Shown: positions 1 through 7,360 of the stretch, one piece after another
How positions within the stretch are numbered: the stretch's first letter is position 1
Layout of the letters: every line of letters begins with the position of its first letter
The notes under the pieces: generated by a model
Told to the model about the DNA's origin: nothing
Seen by the model: the letters and a program-made list of their open reading frames with translations, nothing else
The model's database searches: none
NCBI GenBank assembly: GCA_046635845.1
Contig: JAQQXN010000005.1
Reading direction: 5' to 3' (one strand)
DNA length: 44,733 nt
Origin: UBA168 sp011055275
GTDB taxonomy: Archaea; Thermoproteota; Thermoprotei_A; Marsarchaeales; UBA168
Position numbers and translations under genes: made by a program

Positions 1-1
1 A

Positions 2-61
2 AAGGAGAGGTTCCCGGAGGCCCCAACGCTGGGAGCCGCCGAGGCCGACAAAGAAAGGTGA
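2..61 (+). CDS. C-terminal tail of an unidentified upstream gene (partial)
   Basis: Reading frame 2 is open from the window edge and ends in TGA at 59-61, giving about 19 residues ending EADKER. Its stop overlaps the GTG start of cdvA as GTGA, the usual spacing of translationally coupled genes. The tail is acidic and charged and cannot be assigned to a family. It may instead be chance open sequence, since only 60 bases are visible. Confidence 0.4.
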   Translation, partial: KERFPEAPTLGAAEADKER

Positions 62-789
62 AACTAATGTATTTCGAAGAAGCAAGGGACTACCTGGGGA
101 AGGAGGTCAAGGACCAGTACGGTCGCCACGTGGGAACCGTTCTGGGCATCTACACGAACACAAAAGATGAGGTTACCTCGTTCGAGCTAAGCGTTGGTGA
201 TGGTCAGTTCGAGCAGGTGCCCTTCGAGATGTTCGTGGTAAGCGGAGGAAGCCTAACTCTGCTTAAGCCATGGAAGCTCAAGGCAGAGGACGTCATAAAG
301 GAATACGCTGAAGCGCTTAAGAGGGAGGAAGCGCTCCAAGAGCTCCTCAGAGCAGGAGAGATAGGAAAGGACATCTTCGACGAAATGGATGCGCAACTGC
401 AGGCAGCCATAAGCGCGCTGAAGCTTAAGCGCGACGAGGTTCGCAGAGAGCTTCTGGAACAGGCAGCGGCCCTCGATGCCAAGAAGCATGCCCTGAGTAC
501 CTTCATGGCTAATGCGAAGATGCAGCACAGGCTTGGAGACCTTGACGATCAGTCCTTCCAAGATATGTTGGCGTTCTCTAATAGCGCGCTTAATGGCATA
601 AGGGCAGAGAGGGAAGACGTGTCGATAACCCTCGATCAGATAAACAGGCTCGGCGTGGAGACCAAGCCAGTTGAAAAAGTGGTTGAACCCGAGCCAAAGA
701 TCGTTGAGAAGCCCGTCGAGAGGCCTCCAGCTAAGGAGGGAGAAGAAGCAATAGTCGTTAAGATGGAAGAAGACAACGGAGGTGCTTGA
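58..789 (+). CDS. cdvA: CdvA, cell-division protein with PRC-barrel domain
   Basis: CdvA is the archaeal division protein that binds membrane and DNA and recruits the ESCRT-III homologue CdvB to mid-cell. The 243-residue product has an N-terminal PRC-barrel-like domain (about residues 10-75), a long charged helical coiled-coil region (about 80-205), a Pro/Glu/Lys linker and a short C-terminal patch (IVVKMEED, about 232-239). That patch is where the family carries its CdvB-binding peptide. The order cdvA-cdvB-cdvC is the crenarchaeal arrangement and strongly supports the call. GTG 58 overlaps the upstream TGA; ATG 67 is an alternative start. The stop overlaps the start of cdvB. Confidence 0.93.
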   Translation: MKLMYFEEARDYLGKEVKDQYGRHVGTVLGIYTNTKDEVTSFELSVGDGQFEQVPFEMFVVSGGSLTLLKPWKLKAEDVIKEYAEALKREEALQELLRAGEIGKDIFDEMDAQLQAAISALKLKRDEVRRELLEQAAALDAKKHALSTFMANAKMQHRLGDLDDQSFQDMLAFSNSALNGIRAEREDVSITLDQINRLGVETKPVEKVVEPEPKIVEKPVERPPAKEGEEAIVVKMEEDNGGA

Positions 790-1738
790 CGTGGCGTCCA
801 ACTGGGAAGAAAGGGAGAGCTTTTTTAGAAAGTTGGAGGAGCACATAAGGAGGGGTCCTCCGCTAAAGGAAAGGATCAACCACGCAATTTACGTCATACA
901 AACGCAGAAAGAGAAACTGGAGCAGATGTACCAGAAGATAGAGGAGAGAGACAAGGACATGTTTGGAAAGACCGTGGCTGCGATGGCAGAGGGCGATACC
1001 GCTCACGCTGCCATCTATGCTAACGAGTGCTCTGAACTTAGGAAGATGGCAAAGGTCGTCCTCGCCAGCCAGCTTGCCCTCGAGCAGGTAGCCATTCGCC
1101 TCGAGACCGTTGAGGAGTTCGGGGATCTGGCCGTGGCAATGGCTCCCATAAGGGCAGTCATGGCCGATACCAAGAGCAGGCTTGCGGGGGTGGTCCCAGA
1201 GGTCGCCAGCGAGCTCGAGGGGGTTAACGATACGCTGGGAAAAGCCCTCATAGAGGTTGGAGAGGCCGAGGGGATAGAACAATCGCCCGTGATGGAGAAC
1301 GAGGAGGCAAAGAAGATCCTGCAGGAGGCTAACACGGTAGCGGAACAGAAGGTAAAAGAGAAGTTCCCACAGATTCCTGCAGCCCCGATCATGGAGGGGG
1401 AAGGAGTTGGAGCGGTAGCGGCAGATCCTTCCCCAGCATCAGCCCAGGATCCACTGCCGATGAAGCAAATTGTTGTGAATCGCAAGGACTCGGCCACAAG
1501 CAATGATAAGCTTCAGGGCGTTGCATCGCCAGCCCCCGAGAAAAACGTCAGCGTTAAAGCCACCGTGAAGCCCGAAGAGGGGCAACTGGCGTTTGACAGG
1601 AAACTTCTAGAGTACATAAGGGCACATGGCGGAGAACTTAAGATATCTGCGGCGTCCAAGGACTTGGGCGTCCCTCCTGCGTTCATAAAGGAAACGTTGG
1701 AAAAGCTAAGCAGAGAGGGGAAGGTTAAGCTATCTTGA
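782..1738 (+). CDS. cdvB: CdvB, ESCRT-III (Snf7-like) division protein
   Basis: CdvB polymerises at the division site and is remodelled by the Vps4-type ATPase CdvC. The 318-residue protein has an ESCRT-III helical core (about residues 10-165), an acidic linker and a C-terminal winged-helix domain (about 269-318) of the type that binds CdvA. Residues 195-202 read FPQIPAAP, an exact match to the MIM2 consensus (hydrophobic-P-x-hydrophobic-P-x-x-P) that docks on the MIT domain of CdvC. GTG 782 overlaps the end of cdvA; GTG 791 is also possible. The stop TGA 1736-1738 lies in the same frame as the following cdvC. Confidence 0.94.
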   Translation: MLDVASNWEERESFFRKLEEHIRRGPPLKERINHAIYVIQTQKEKLEQMYQKIEERDKDMFGKTVAAMAEGDTAHAAIYANECSELRKMAKVVLASQLALEQVAIRLETVEEFGDLAVAMAPIRAVMADTKSRLAGVVPEVASELEGVNDTLGKALIEVGEAEGIEQSPVMENEEAKKILQEANTVAEQKVKEKFPQIPAAPIMEGEGVGAVAADPSPASAQDPLPMKQIVVNRKDSATSNDKLQGVASPAPEKNVSVKATVKPEEGQLAFDRKLLEYIRAHGGELKISAASKDLGVPPAFIKETLEKLSREGKVKLS

Positions 1739-1777
1739 TGGAGGCGGTCAGAATTAGCTGCCGCCGAACTCGAACAG

Positions 1778-2887
1778 ATGGCATTGCAATACGCCACGGA
1801 AGCGCAGAAAGCCGATCAAAGCGGCTCGAGAGACGTGGCGATACTCAAGTATCAGAGGGCGGTTGACGTCCTGCTCAAATTGGTGTCCCTTTATCCGAAT
1901 TCTCCTCAGTCGCGGCTCTATCTTGATAGGGCAAATCAGTACAGAGAGCGGATCAAGCAACTCAAAGAAGGGCTTGACGTCTCCACTGGGAGCGGACAGG
2001 GGCCAGATACCGTTGTTGTGGTGGAGGAGTCACCACATGTGGCATGGGATAGCGTCATAGGCGTTGAGGACGCTAAGGAGGCCATCGTGGAGTCCATTGT
2101 CTATCCTCAGAGGAGGCCGGACCTATTTCCTTTGGGATGGCCGAAGGGCATACTGCTCTACGGCCCGCCTGGCTGCGGTAAGACGTTGCTGGCGGCGGCC
2201 GTGGCAAGCGAGATACAAGCCCAATTCTATCAGGTGGACGCCAGCGCTATCATGTCAAAGTGGCTTGGTGAATCTGAGAAAAACGTGGCTAAGCTCTTCG
2301 AAAAGGCCAGGGCGGCTGCACAAGCCGGTGAGCCGGTTATACTTTTCATAGACGAGGCAGATGCCCTGGTTGGGATCAGGAACGAGGAAGTAGGAGGAGA
2401 GGCACGCGTAAGGGACGAGTTCTTGGCTCAGATGGATGGCGTAAACGACAAGGGAAAGAACACCCCAATATACGTGGTCGCGGCCACAAACAAGCCCTGG
2501 ATATTTGATGAGCCATTTATAAGGAGATTCGAGAAGAGGATATACGTGCCGCTTCCGGACTTCAAGTCGCGGATTGAGCTTTTCAAGCTATATGCCAAGA
2601 AGCTGAGGCTGGCTGATGACGTGAACCTCGAGGAACTCGCAAGGATAACCGATGGCTACTCCGGAAGTGACATAAAGGACATCTGCCAATCGGTTCAACT
2701 AAAGGTAGTGAAGGAGTTCTTTGAACAGAAGGGTGCAGCCGGACTTACGGGTGAGCCTCCGAGTGGTGAGCCAAGGCCCATCGCAATGCAGGATTTCTTG
2801 GAAGTGATATCTAAGAGAAAGCCAAGCGTCAGCAAGCAGATGGTGGCATTTTACGAGAAGTGGACAGCAGAGCATGCAGCTCTCTGA
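1778..2887 (+). CDS. cdvC: CdvC, Vps4-type AAA ATPase
   Basis: CdvC hydrolyses ATP to disassemble CdvB/ESCRT-III polymers during division. The 369-residue product has an N-terminal MIT domain (about 1-66) that binds the CdvB MIM2 motif, a linker, and one AAA module. Visible motifs are Walker A GPPGCGKT (129-136), Walker B with FIDEAD (D192, E193), sensor 1 in VVAATNKP and an arginine-finger region at RRFEKR. ATG 1778 is the only usual start codon between the in-frame cdvB stop and the MIT domain. Family members normally carry about ten more residues of helix 1, which are encoded upstream here (LAAAELEQ) without a standard start. Third gene of the cluster. Confidence 0.95.
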   Translation: MALQYATEAQKADQSGSRDVAILKYQRAVDVLLKLVSLYPNSPQSRLYLDRANQYRERIKQLKEGLDVSTGSGQGPDTVVVVEESPHVAWDSVIGVEDAKEAIVESIVYPQRRPDLFPLGWPKGILLYGPPGCGKTLLAAAVASEIQAQFYQVDASAIMSKWLGESEKNVAKLFEKARAAAQAGEPVILFIDEADALVGIRNEEVGGEARVRDEFLAQMDGVNDKGKNTPIYVVAATNKPWIFDEPFIRRFEKRIYVPLPDFKSRIELFKLYAKKLRLADDVNLEELARITDGYSGSDIKDICQSVQLKVVKEFFEQKGAAGLTGEPPSGEPRPIAMQDFLEVISKRKPSVSKQMVAFYEKWTAEHAAL

Positions 2888-2899
2888 ATTCTTTTTTAA
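2885..2899 (+). terminator. T-rich terminator after cdvC
   Basis: The cdvC stop is followed at once by a run of six T (CTTTTTTAATT), the usual archaeal intrinsic termination signal. It lies just before the tRNA-Gln gene, which is transcribed towards it from the other strand. Confidence 0.5.
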
Positions 2900-2930
2900 T
2901 TGACTGGCTTATTCGGTACAGAGCCCAAAA

Positions 2931-3003
2931 TAGCCCGGAGCGGATTCGGACCGCTGTCAGCGGGGCCAGGGCCCGCCATGCTTGGCCGCTACACCACCGG
3001 GCT
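2931..3003 (-). tRNA. tRNA-Gln (anticodon CUG) with C33 and C55
   Basis: The minus strand folds into a 73-nt cloverleaf. It has acceptor AGCCCGG/CCGGGCT with discriminator A, a D-arm with U8, A14 and G18G19, anticodon stem GCGGG/CCCGC and T-stem AGCGG/CCGCT. The anticodon loop reads CCCTGGC, which puts CUG at 34-36 (Gln). The T-loop reads TCCGAAT. Position 33 is C instead of the near-universal U, and position 55 is C instead of U (pseudouridine); see findings. CCA is not encoded, and a short T run follows the 3' end. A TATA-like box lies 27 nt upstream of the 5' end. A first base pair of A1-U72 suits a tRNA-Gln made by the amidotransferase route. Confidence 0.82.
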
Positions 3004-3023
3004 GCTATTACACGGGACCGTTA

Positions 3024-3030
3024 GATATAA
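3024..3030 (-). promoter_or_regulatory. TATA-like box of tRNA-Gln
   Basis: On the minus strand TTATATC starts 27 nt upstream of the first tRNA base, the standard archaeal TATA-to-start distance. It implies that the gene is transcribed despite its unusual loops. Confidence 0.5.
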
Positions 3031-3160
3031 GCTTTGATTTTCCTTCAAGCTTTTCCGGGCGCCCCATCCCTTCCTTTGAAAATCCTTTAGCAAGGGCCGA
3101 GGTATCAGCCTAGCGTGTGCCAATGCGGCTCCGCTGGTCTCAGGCCAGCGATCATCAAGG

Positions 3161-3174
3161 CATAAATTTTTATG
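3161..3174 (+). promoter_or_regulatory. TATA-like box of the phosphohexomutase gene
   Basis: CATAAATTTTTATG lies 25-30 nt upstream of TTG 3196. This places transcription start at or next to that codon and argues against ATG 3172, which sits inside the box. Confidence 0.5.
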
Positions 3175-3195
3175 TTATGGCGCAAGCTTACCAGC

Positions 3196-4590
3196 TTGAG
3201 CATTTTCAAATCTTATGATATTCGCGGCGTCTACGGTAAGGAGCTAAAAATAGATGATGCTTCAAAGATAGGATATGCGTTTGGGGAATGGCTGCGGGAG
3301 CATGGGGCGTCGTCGTTAAAGGTTGGTCTCGGCTACGATGTGAGGCTATCGTCGCCTGCGTTAAAAGAGGCAGTTAAGTCCGGTCTCATGGCCTCTGGTT
3401 TTAAAGTCATCGACTTCGGGATGATCCCGACCCCATCTCTTTACTTTGCGGTGGCTCACTTGGCTTTGGATGGCGGGGCGATGGTTACCGCTTCTCATCT
3501 TCCCTCTAAATTTAACGGTATAAAGTTAGTTACAAAAGGGGGCATATCGCTTAGTTATGAAACGGGGATCAACGAAATACAGAAGAGAGTTGAGTCGGGT
3601 CTGGAATACAGGACCGATGCCATGGGGAGCGAGGAACGGGTTTCAAATCTCATGGACTACTATTGGGCGTTCATAAGGCGCGCTGCGGAATTGGATGGCT
3701 TGGATAGGCTGAAAGTCGTTGTTGATGCTGGAAACGGATCATGTGGTTACTTCATTGACTACTTGAAGACGGAGGGCTATGAGGTTACAGGTCTATATCA
3801 GGATCCCGATGGCACTTTCCCAAACCACGTGCCTGACCCTGCACTCGAGGAGAACCTAGTGGAGCTTAAGCGCGAGGTGGTGGCGAGAGGCGCTGATGTG
3901 GGGATAGCCTTTGACGGTGATGGGGATAGGATAGGCGTTGTTGACAACACGGGGAATCACGTTACAGCAGATCAGCTTATTGCCCTTTTGGCGCGCGAGG
4001 AATTAAAACGCAATCCTGGGGGAATAATAGTACACGACATACTTGCATCGGCGCTTATTGACGAGGTCGTTGCTGGCGCAGGGGGCAGGGTAGTTGTAAG
4101 TAGAACCGGGCACTCATACATAGATTCGGCGATAATGGCGAACCACGCGTTGATGGGAGGAGAGGTTAGTGGTCACATATATTTTCTGGACGGATACTAC
4201 GGTTTTGACGACGCCTCTTTTGCTGCCCTTAAGGTCCTTAGCCTTGTGAGCGGGGCCAAGCGGGAGGGGAAGGACTTAGCACAACTCGTGGGCGAGCTTC
4301 CGGTTTATTGTTCTTCCCCAGAGTATAGGGTCCCTTGTCCTGAGGAAAAGAAGGGGGTGGTGATCAAGAAGCTCATTGAAGCCCTTACGGCAGCGGGGTA
4401 TAAGGTGAACACGATTGACGGTGTGAGAGTTGACGAACCTTACGGTTGGGGAATAGCCAGGCCGTCGAATACCGAGGAAGTGTTATCTCTTAGGTTCGAG
4501 GGAAGAGATGAGGAGTCCTTGAAAAAGATCGAGCAGCTCTTCGTGCCGATCATCGATTCCGAGCTGGGAATATCGTCGCTTCGCGACTGA
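3196..4590 (+). CDS. Phosphomannomutase/phosphoglucomutase family protein
   Basis: Alpha-D-phosphohexomutase interconverting hexose 1- and 6-phosphates (mannose, glucose or glucosamine forms). With the TTG 3196 start the protein has 464 residues, normal for the family. The phosphoserine loop is at TASHLP (Ser100), the metal loop DGDGDR is at 240-245, and the sugar-binding GEVSGH motif and C-terminal phosphate-binding domain are present. ATG 3172 would add eight residues (MLWRKLTS) that overlap the TATA box, so TTG giving MSIFKSYDIRG is preferred. The usual TASHNP is TASHLP here. It stands upstream of other sugar-phosphate genes (TIM, PGI/PMI, GlmU-like). The exact sugar cannot be told from the sequence. 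Confidence 0.88.
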   Translation: MSIFKSYDIRGVYGKELKIDDASKIGYAFGEWLREHGASSLKVGLGYDVRLSSPALKEAVKSGLMASGFKVIDFGMIPTPSLYFAVAHLALDGGAMVTASHLPSKFNGIKLVTKGGISLSYETGINEIQKRVESGLEYRTDAMGSEERVSNLMDYYWAFIRRAAELDGLDRLKVVVDAGNGSCGYFIDYLKTEGYEVTGLYQDPDGTFPNHVPDPALEENLVELKREVVARGADVGIAFDGDGDRIGVVDNTGNHVTADQLIALLAREELKRNPGGIIVHDILASALIDEVVAGAGGRVVVSRTGHSYIDSAIMANHALMGGEVSGHIYFLDGYYGFDDASFAALKVLSLVSGAKREGKDLAQLVGELPVYCSSPEYRVPCPEEKKGVVIKKLIEALTAAGYKVNTIDGVRVDEPYGWGIARPSNTEEVLSLRFEGRDEESLKKIEQLFVPIIDSELGISSLRD

Positions 4591-4627
4591 ACGTCGCGTT
4601 TAATAGTTCACATCTAGTTTTTTTGCC

Positions 4628-5482
4628 TTGGATACCCCCGAGATATGCGTTGATTTCTACTCAACGCTTGAAAGCGGCCAAACTTTCTCTTGGTATCTCG
4701 GCAAGTCTGGCTGCTACTACTCTGTGGTTGATGGAAAACAAGTTCGCGTATGTCCGGGCAAGGTACCGGACTGGGATGAGGCCTATTGGGTTTTCAGGCT
4801 TGGTGACGATTTGGATGAGATCTACGCTTCTATCGATAAGGATGCCTTCATGCATGTTGCCATATCATCCCTTAAGGGAATGAGGTTAATAAAGAGCGAG
4901 CCTTGGGAGACGGTCGTGTCATTTATGACAAGCACACATAACACGGTAAGAGAGATAAAGGCCTCACTGCTTAAGCTTAGACAGTCTCTGGGATCTCGCG
5001 TTCAGGGGGACTGGAGCGACTTGGGGTTTGAGCTCAAGGCCTTTCCAACGCCTTCGCAGCTTGCGAGCGCGGACGTTAACCTGCTGGCTTCCTTTGGCTT
5101 CGGATTTAGGTCGAAGTACATATTGGACTTCGCGATGAGCGTGGCCCGGGGCGATTTTGATTTGGATTTTGCCATGCGTTCGGGTTACGAGCGGGGCAAG
5201 GACTACCTGATGTCTATTAAGGGGATAGGGCCAAAGGTCGCCGATTGCGTTCTGCTTTTTGCGGGAGGTTACCTGCAGGCCTTTCCTGTCGACGTTTGGA
5301 TAAGAAAAGTAGTGGGAAATGTCTATTTGCACAAAGACGCTGACGAGAAAAACGTGGCAAGCTTTGGTATGAATTACTTTGGGAAATATGCCGGTTACGC
5401 GCAAGAGTACATTTACGCGTACTCCAGAGGCGTTAGGGCGAGACCTTCAGCCCAGCCACGAGGTCTTCGAGCACGGCTCTAG
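4628..5482 (+). CDS. OGG1-like 8-oxoguanine DNA glycosylase/AP lyase
   Basis: Base-excision repair enzyme removing 8-oxoguanine and cutting at the abasic site. The 284-residue product has the OGG1-type N-terminal domain with GQTFSW (OGG1 has GQSFRW) and a helix-hairpin-helix/GPD core. The catalytic lysine is K203 in GIGPKVADC and the catalytic aspartate is D222 in PVDVW. They are 19 residues apart, the same spacing as K249 and D268 of human OGG1. The start is TTG 4628, with an AT-rich TTTAATAG about 30 nt upstream. The 3' end overlaps the convergent tpiA gene by 50 bp; the last ~20 residues (Arg/Ala rich) lie in this overlap and may not be structured. Confidence 0.85.
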   Translation: MDTPEICVDFYSTLESGQTFSWYLGKSGCYYSVVDGKQVRVCPGKVPDWDEAYWVFRLGDDLDEIYASIDKDAFMHVAISSLKGMRLIKSEPWETVVSFMTSTHNTVREIKASLLKLRQSLGSRVQGDWSDLGFELKAFPTPSQLASADVNLLASFGFGFRSKYILDFAMSVARGDFDLDFAMRSGYERGKDYLMSIKGIGPKVADCVLLFAGGYLQAFPVDVWIRKVVGNVYLHKDADEKNVASFGMNYFGKYAGYAQEYIYAYSRGVRARPSAQPRGLRARL

Positions 5483-6119
5483 GATCAGACGCCTTGGTGT
5501 AAGCTGATGCTAGGAGTACTCCTACCGTGCCGAGCTTTACGGACACCTCAACATCCCGCCTGTTCGCAATTCCAGCCCCGCAAAGGAGCTTGCTCTTCTT
5601 GGTTACCTTTTTGAGCGCGTCGACACTAGCCGTTATGACCTCAGGCTTGGCTGTGGCAACGGATATGGGTCCTCCTATAAGCTCTGGTGGCTCCACTGCC
5701 ACGTAATCGGGCTCAAACGCGGCCACCGCAGCAACCTCGCTCGGAGTTGCAGCGCATACGAGTTGCTCAAGGTTGTTCTCCTTGGCCATGTCGACAACCC
5801 TTTGAACGTAGTCAAGGGGTACCTTGTTCTCTGAGTGGTTGACCATTATGCCGTCTACTCCTATATCGAGAAGCGTGTTAAACGTGATGTGGCCGGTGTA
5901 GCTACCTTCGAAAAAAGGATCAGCCGATTGCGCAAAGACCGGTATGGACACGGCATCGCGCACAAGCCTTAGGTCAGCGTGCTGAGGCAGTACGACCACC
6001 TGGTATCCCGTCTTCTTCGATACCTCTTCCGCTATCTTAGCGAGCTCAACCGCTTTCTTCCCAGTGGCGCTCGCGTAAGCCTTAAAGTTGAGATAAACCG
6101 CAGGAACCTTTGTCTTCAT
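5433..6119 (-). CDS. tpiA: Triosephosphate isomerase, archaeal short form
   Basis: Interconverts dihydroxyacetone phosphate and glyceraldehyde 3-phosphate in glycolysis and gluconeogenesis. The 228-residue length matches the short tetrameric archaeal TIMs rather than the ~250-residue bacterial form. Active-site residues visible are N11 and K13 (LNFKAY), H95 in NHSE, E143 in VEPPELIGG, and the phosphate loop near GAGIANRRD. The ATG overlaps the stop of the upstream PGI/PMI gene as ATGA, so the two are probably cotranscribed and translationally coupled. The 3' end overlaps the convergent OGG-like gene. Confidence 0.95.
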   Translation of the reverse strand: MKTKVPAVYLNFKAYASATGKKAVELAKIAEEVSKKTGYQVVVLPQHADLRLVRDAVSIPVFAQSADPFFEGSYTGHITFNTLLDIGVDGIMVNHSENKVPLDYVQRVVDMAKENNLEQLVCAATPSEVAAVAAFEPDYVAVEPPELIGGPISVATAKPEVITASVDALKKVTKKSKLLCGAGIANRRDVEVSVKLGTVGVLLASAYTKASDPRAVLEDLVAGLKVSP

Positions 6120-7192
6120 TTTGATCTCCTTATGTTAGCTAGCTTCTTTTTTAAGGCTTCTATCATGGTGACTGGACTTGGGTCAATGCCCCTTAGGACG
6201 GACAGGTATATGCTTGCCATATCCCCCCTAAGAGTTGCATCAAACATCCTCTCAAGACGGCCTGATCCAGATGTGACAAGCTCGTGATAACCGCCTGCCC
6301 AAGGCCTTATCTCCTCCATGGTGATGCTTATGCGGTCCCTGTAGGGGAAGGTCCAGTCAGGATCTCTTATGAGGATTAGGTAAAGCTGCTTCAAGATCTC
6401 ATCCTTGCCATCCCATCCTTCGATCTCGTTGTGATCGAGCTCTGGGAAGAACTCGAACTTAGCTGGCGCCTTGGCGTTCTCGTTTACCTGCGTCTTGAAC
6501 CTCCTCGCCACGCACTGGTACTTCTCGTAGCCATATATGACAGGCATCTTTCCGAACATCTCAACCGCTATCTGTTTTGACTCGTTTTTTTCCAGCGGAA
6601 CTGAAGGCAATATCTGAGATAAGGTTGACTGCAGTTGATCCGGAAGCCTTTCCAGATCTGCCCACTCTTTTTTGCCAATGATCCACTGATCAAGGAGGGC
6701 TTTAGATGCCGATGAAAGGAGGAAGGGAAGCGCTGCTCTCGGCTGCAGCCCCTTGGGAACTGGGTAAAGCGGGAGATCATTTTTACTTGCAAATTTCGTG
6801 AGTTCGCCACCTGACGAAACCGTCGCCACATGGGCTCCCTTCTTTAGCGCAAGGCTTGCTGCGGATAGGGTCTCTTCAGTGTTGCCGGAGTACGATATGG
6901 CGATCACCAGCGTTTTGTTATCAACGAAGGCCGGAAGATCGTAGTCTCTCCAGACATAGATAGGAACCTCAAGCGTTGGACTCAACCAACTATCGATGTA
7001 GTCACCAGCTATGGCGGACCCGCCCATTCCCGTTATCACCACTTCCTCGGCTCCCGCGCCCTTGTAAGTCGGCAGCTGCTTTATGTGATCGGTAAGCGCC
7101 TTACCGTAGTTCGATATGACGCGGATTTCCCCCTCCTTATCTATTTGTTCTATGGCTTTTTCGTCATCTAACAACTTTGCGTCCATTTTCAT
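6116..7192 (-). CDS. Bifunctional phosphoglucose/phosphomannose isomerase
   Basis: SIS-domain isomerase interconverting fructose 6-phosphate with glucose 6-phosphate and mannose 6-phosphate, typical of Crenarchaeota and some Euryarchaeota. The 358 residues carry two SIS domains, with GMGGSAIAG near residue 55, SYSGNTEET near 100 and the catalytic motif ELDHNEIEGW in the second half. A TATA-like TGTATATC lies about 25 nt upstream of the ATG on the minus strand, so the gene is probably leaderless and heads the pgi-tpiA unit. ATG 7186 is an alternative start. Confidence 0.9.
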   Translation of the reverse strand: MKMDAKLLDDEKAIEQIDKEGEIRVISNYGKALTDHIKQLPTYKGAGAEEVVITGMGGSAIAGDYIDSWLSPTLEVPIYVWRDYDLPAFVDNKTLVIAISYSGNTEETLSAASLALKKGAHVATVSSGGELTKFASKNDLPLYPVPKGLQPRAALPFLLSSASKALLDQWIIGKKEWADLERLPDQLQSTLSQILPSVPLEKNESKQIAVEMFGKMPVIYGYEKYQCVARRFKTQVNENAKAPAKFEFFPELDHNEIEGWDGKDEILKQLYLILIRDPDWTFPYRDRISITMEEIRPWAGGYHELVTSGSGRLERMFDATLRGDMASIYLSVLRGIDPSPVTMIEALKKKLANIRRSK

Positions 7193-7334
7193 AAAGAAAC
7201 CCTAAGGGCGATATACATCTTTGGGTAGTTGGCTTCCTCAGTTCACCTGCCGAGGCGTCCATGGAAGGCGTTGGGCGCCGATGGACCAGCGAGGGCATGA
7301 GGCCCTACCACCGGTATACCGTTTCATACAACGC

Positions 7335-7340
7335 TTATAA
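7335..7340 (+). promoter_or_regulatory. TATA box of the GlmU-like gene
   Basis: TTATAA begins 26 nt upstream of ATG 7361, which points to a leaderless mRNA starting at that ATG rather than at GTG 7349. Confidence 0.5.
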
Positions 7341-7360
7341 GTCGCACCGTGGCTTTTGTC

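Noticed and set aside
3085..3160. Possible C/D-box RNA on the minus strand (TGATGA and two CTGA).
   Set aside because: The guide spacing is wrong (8 nt between boxes) and one C' box is missing; a short hairpin CGCTGG/CCAGCG explains part of it.
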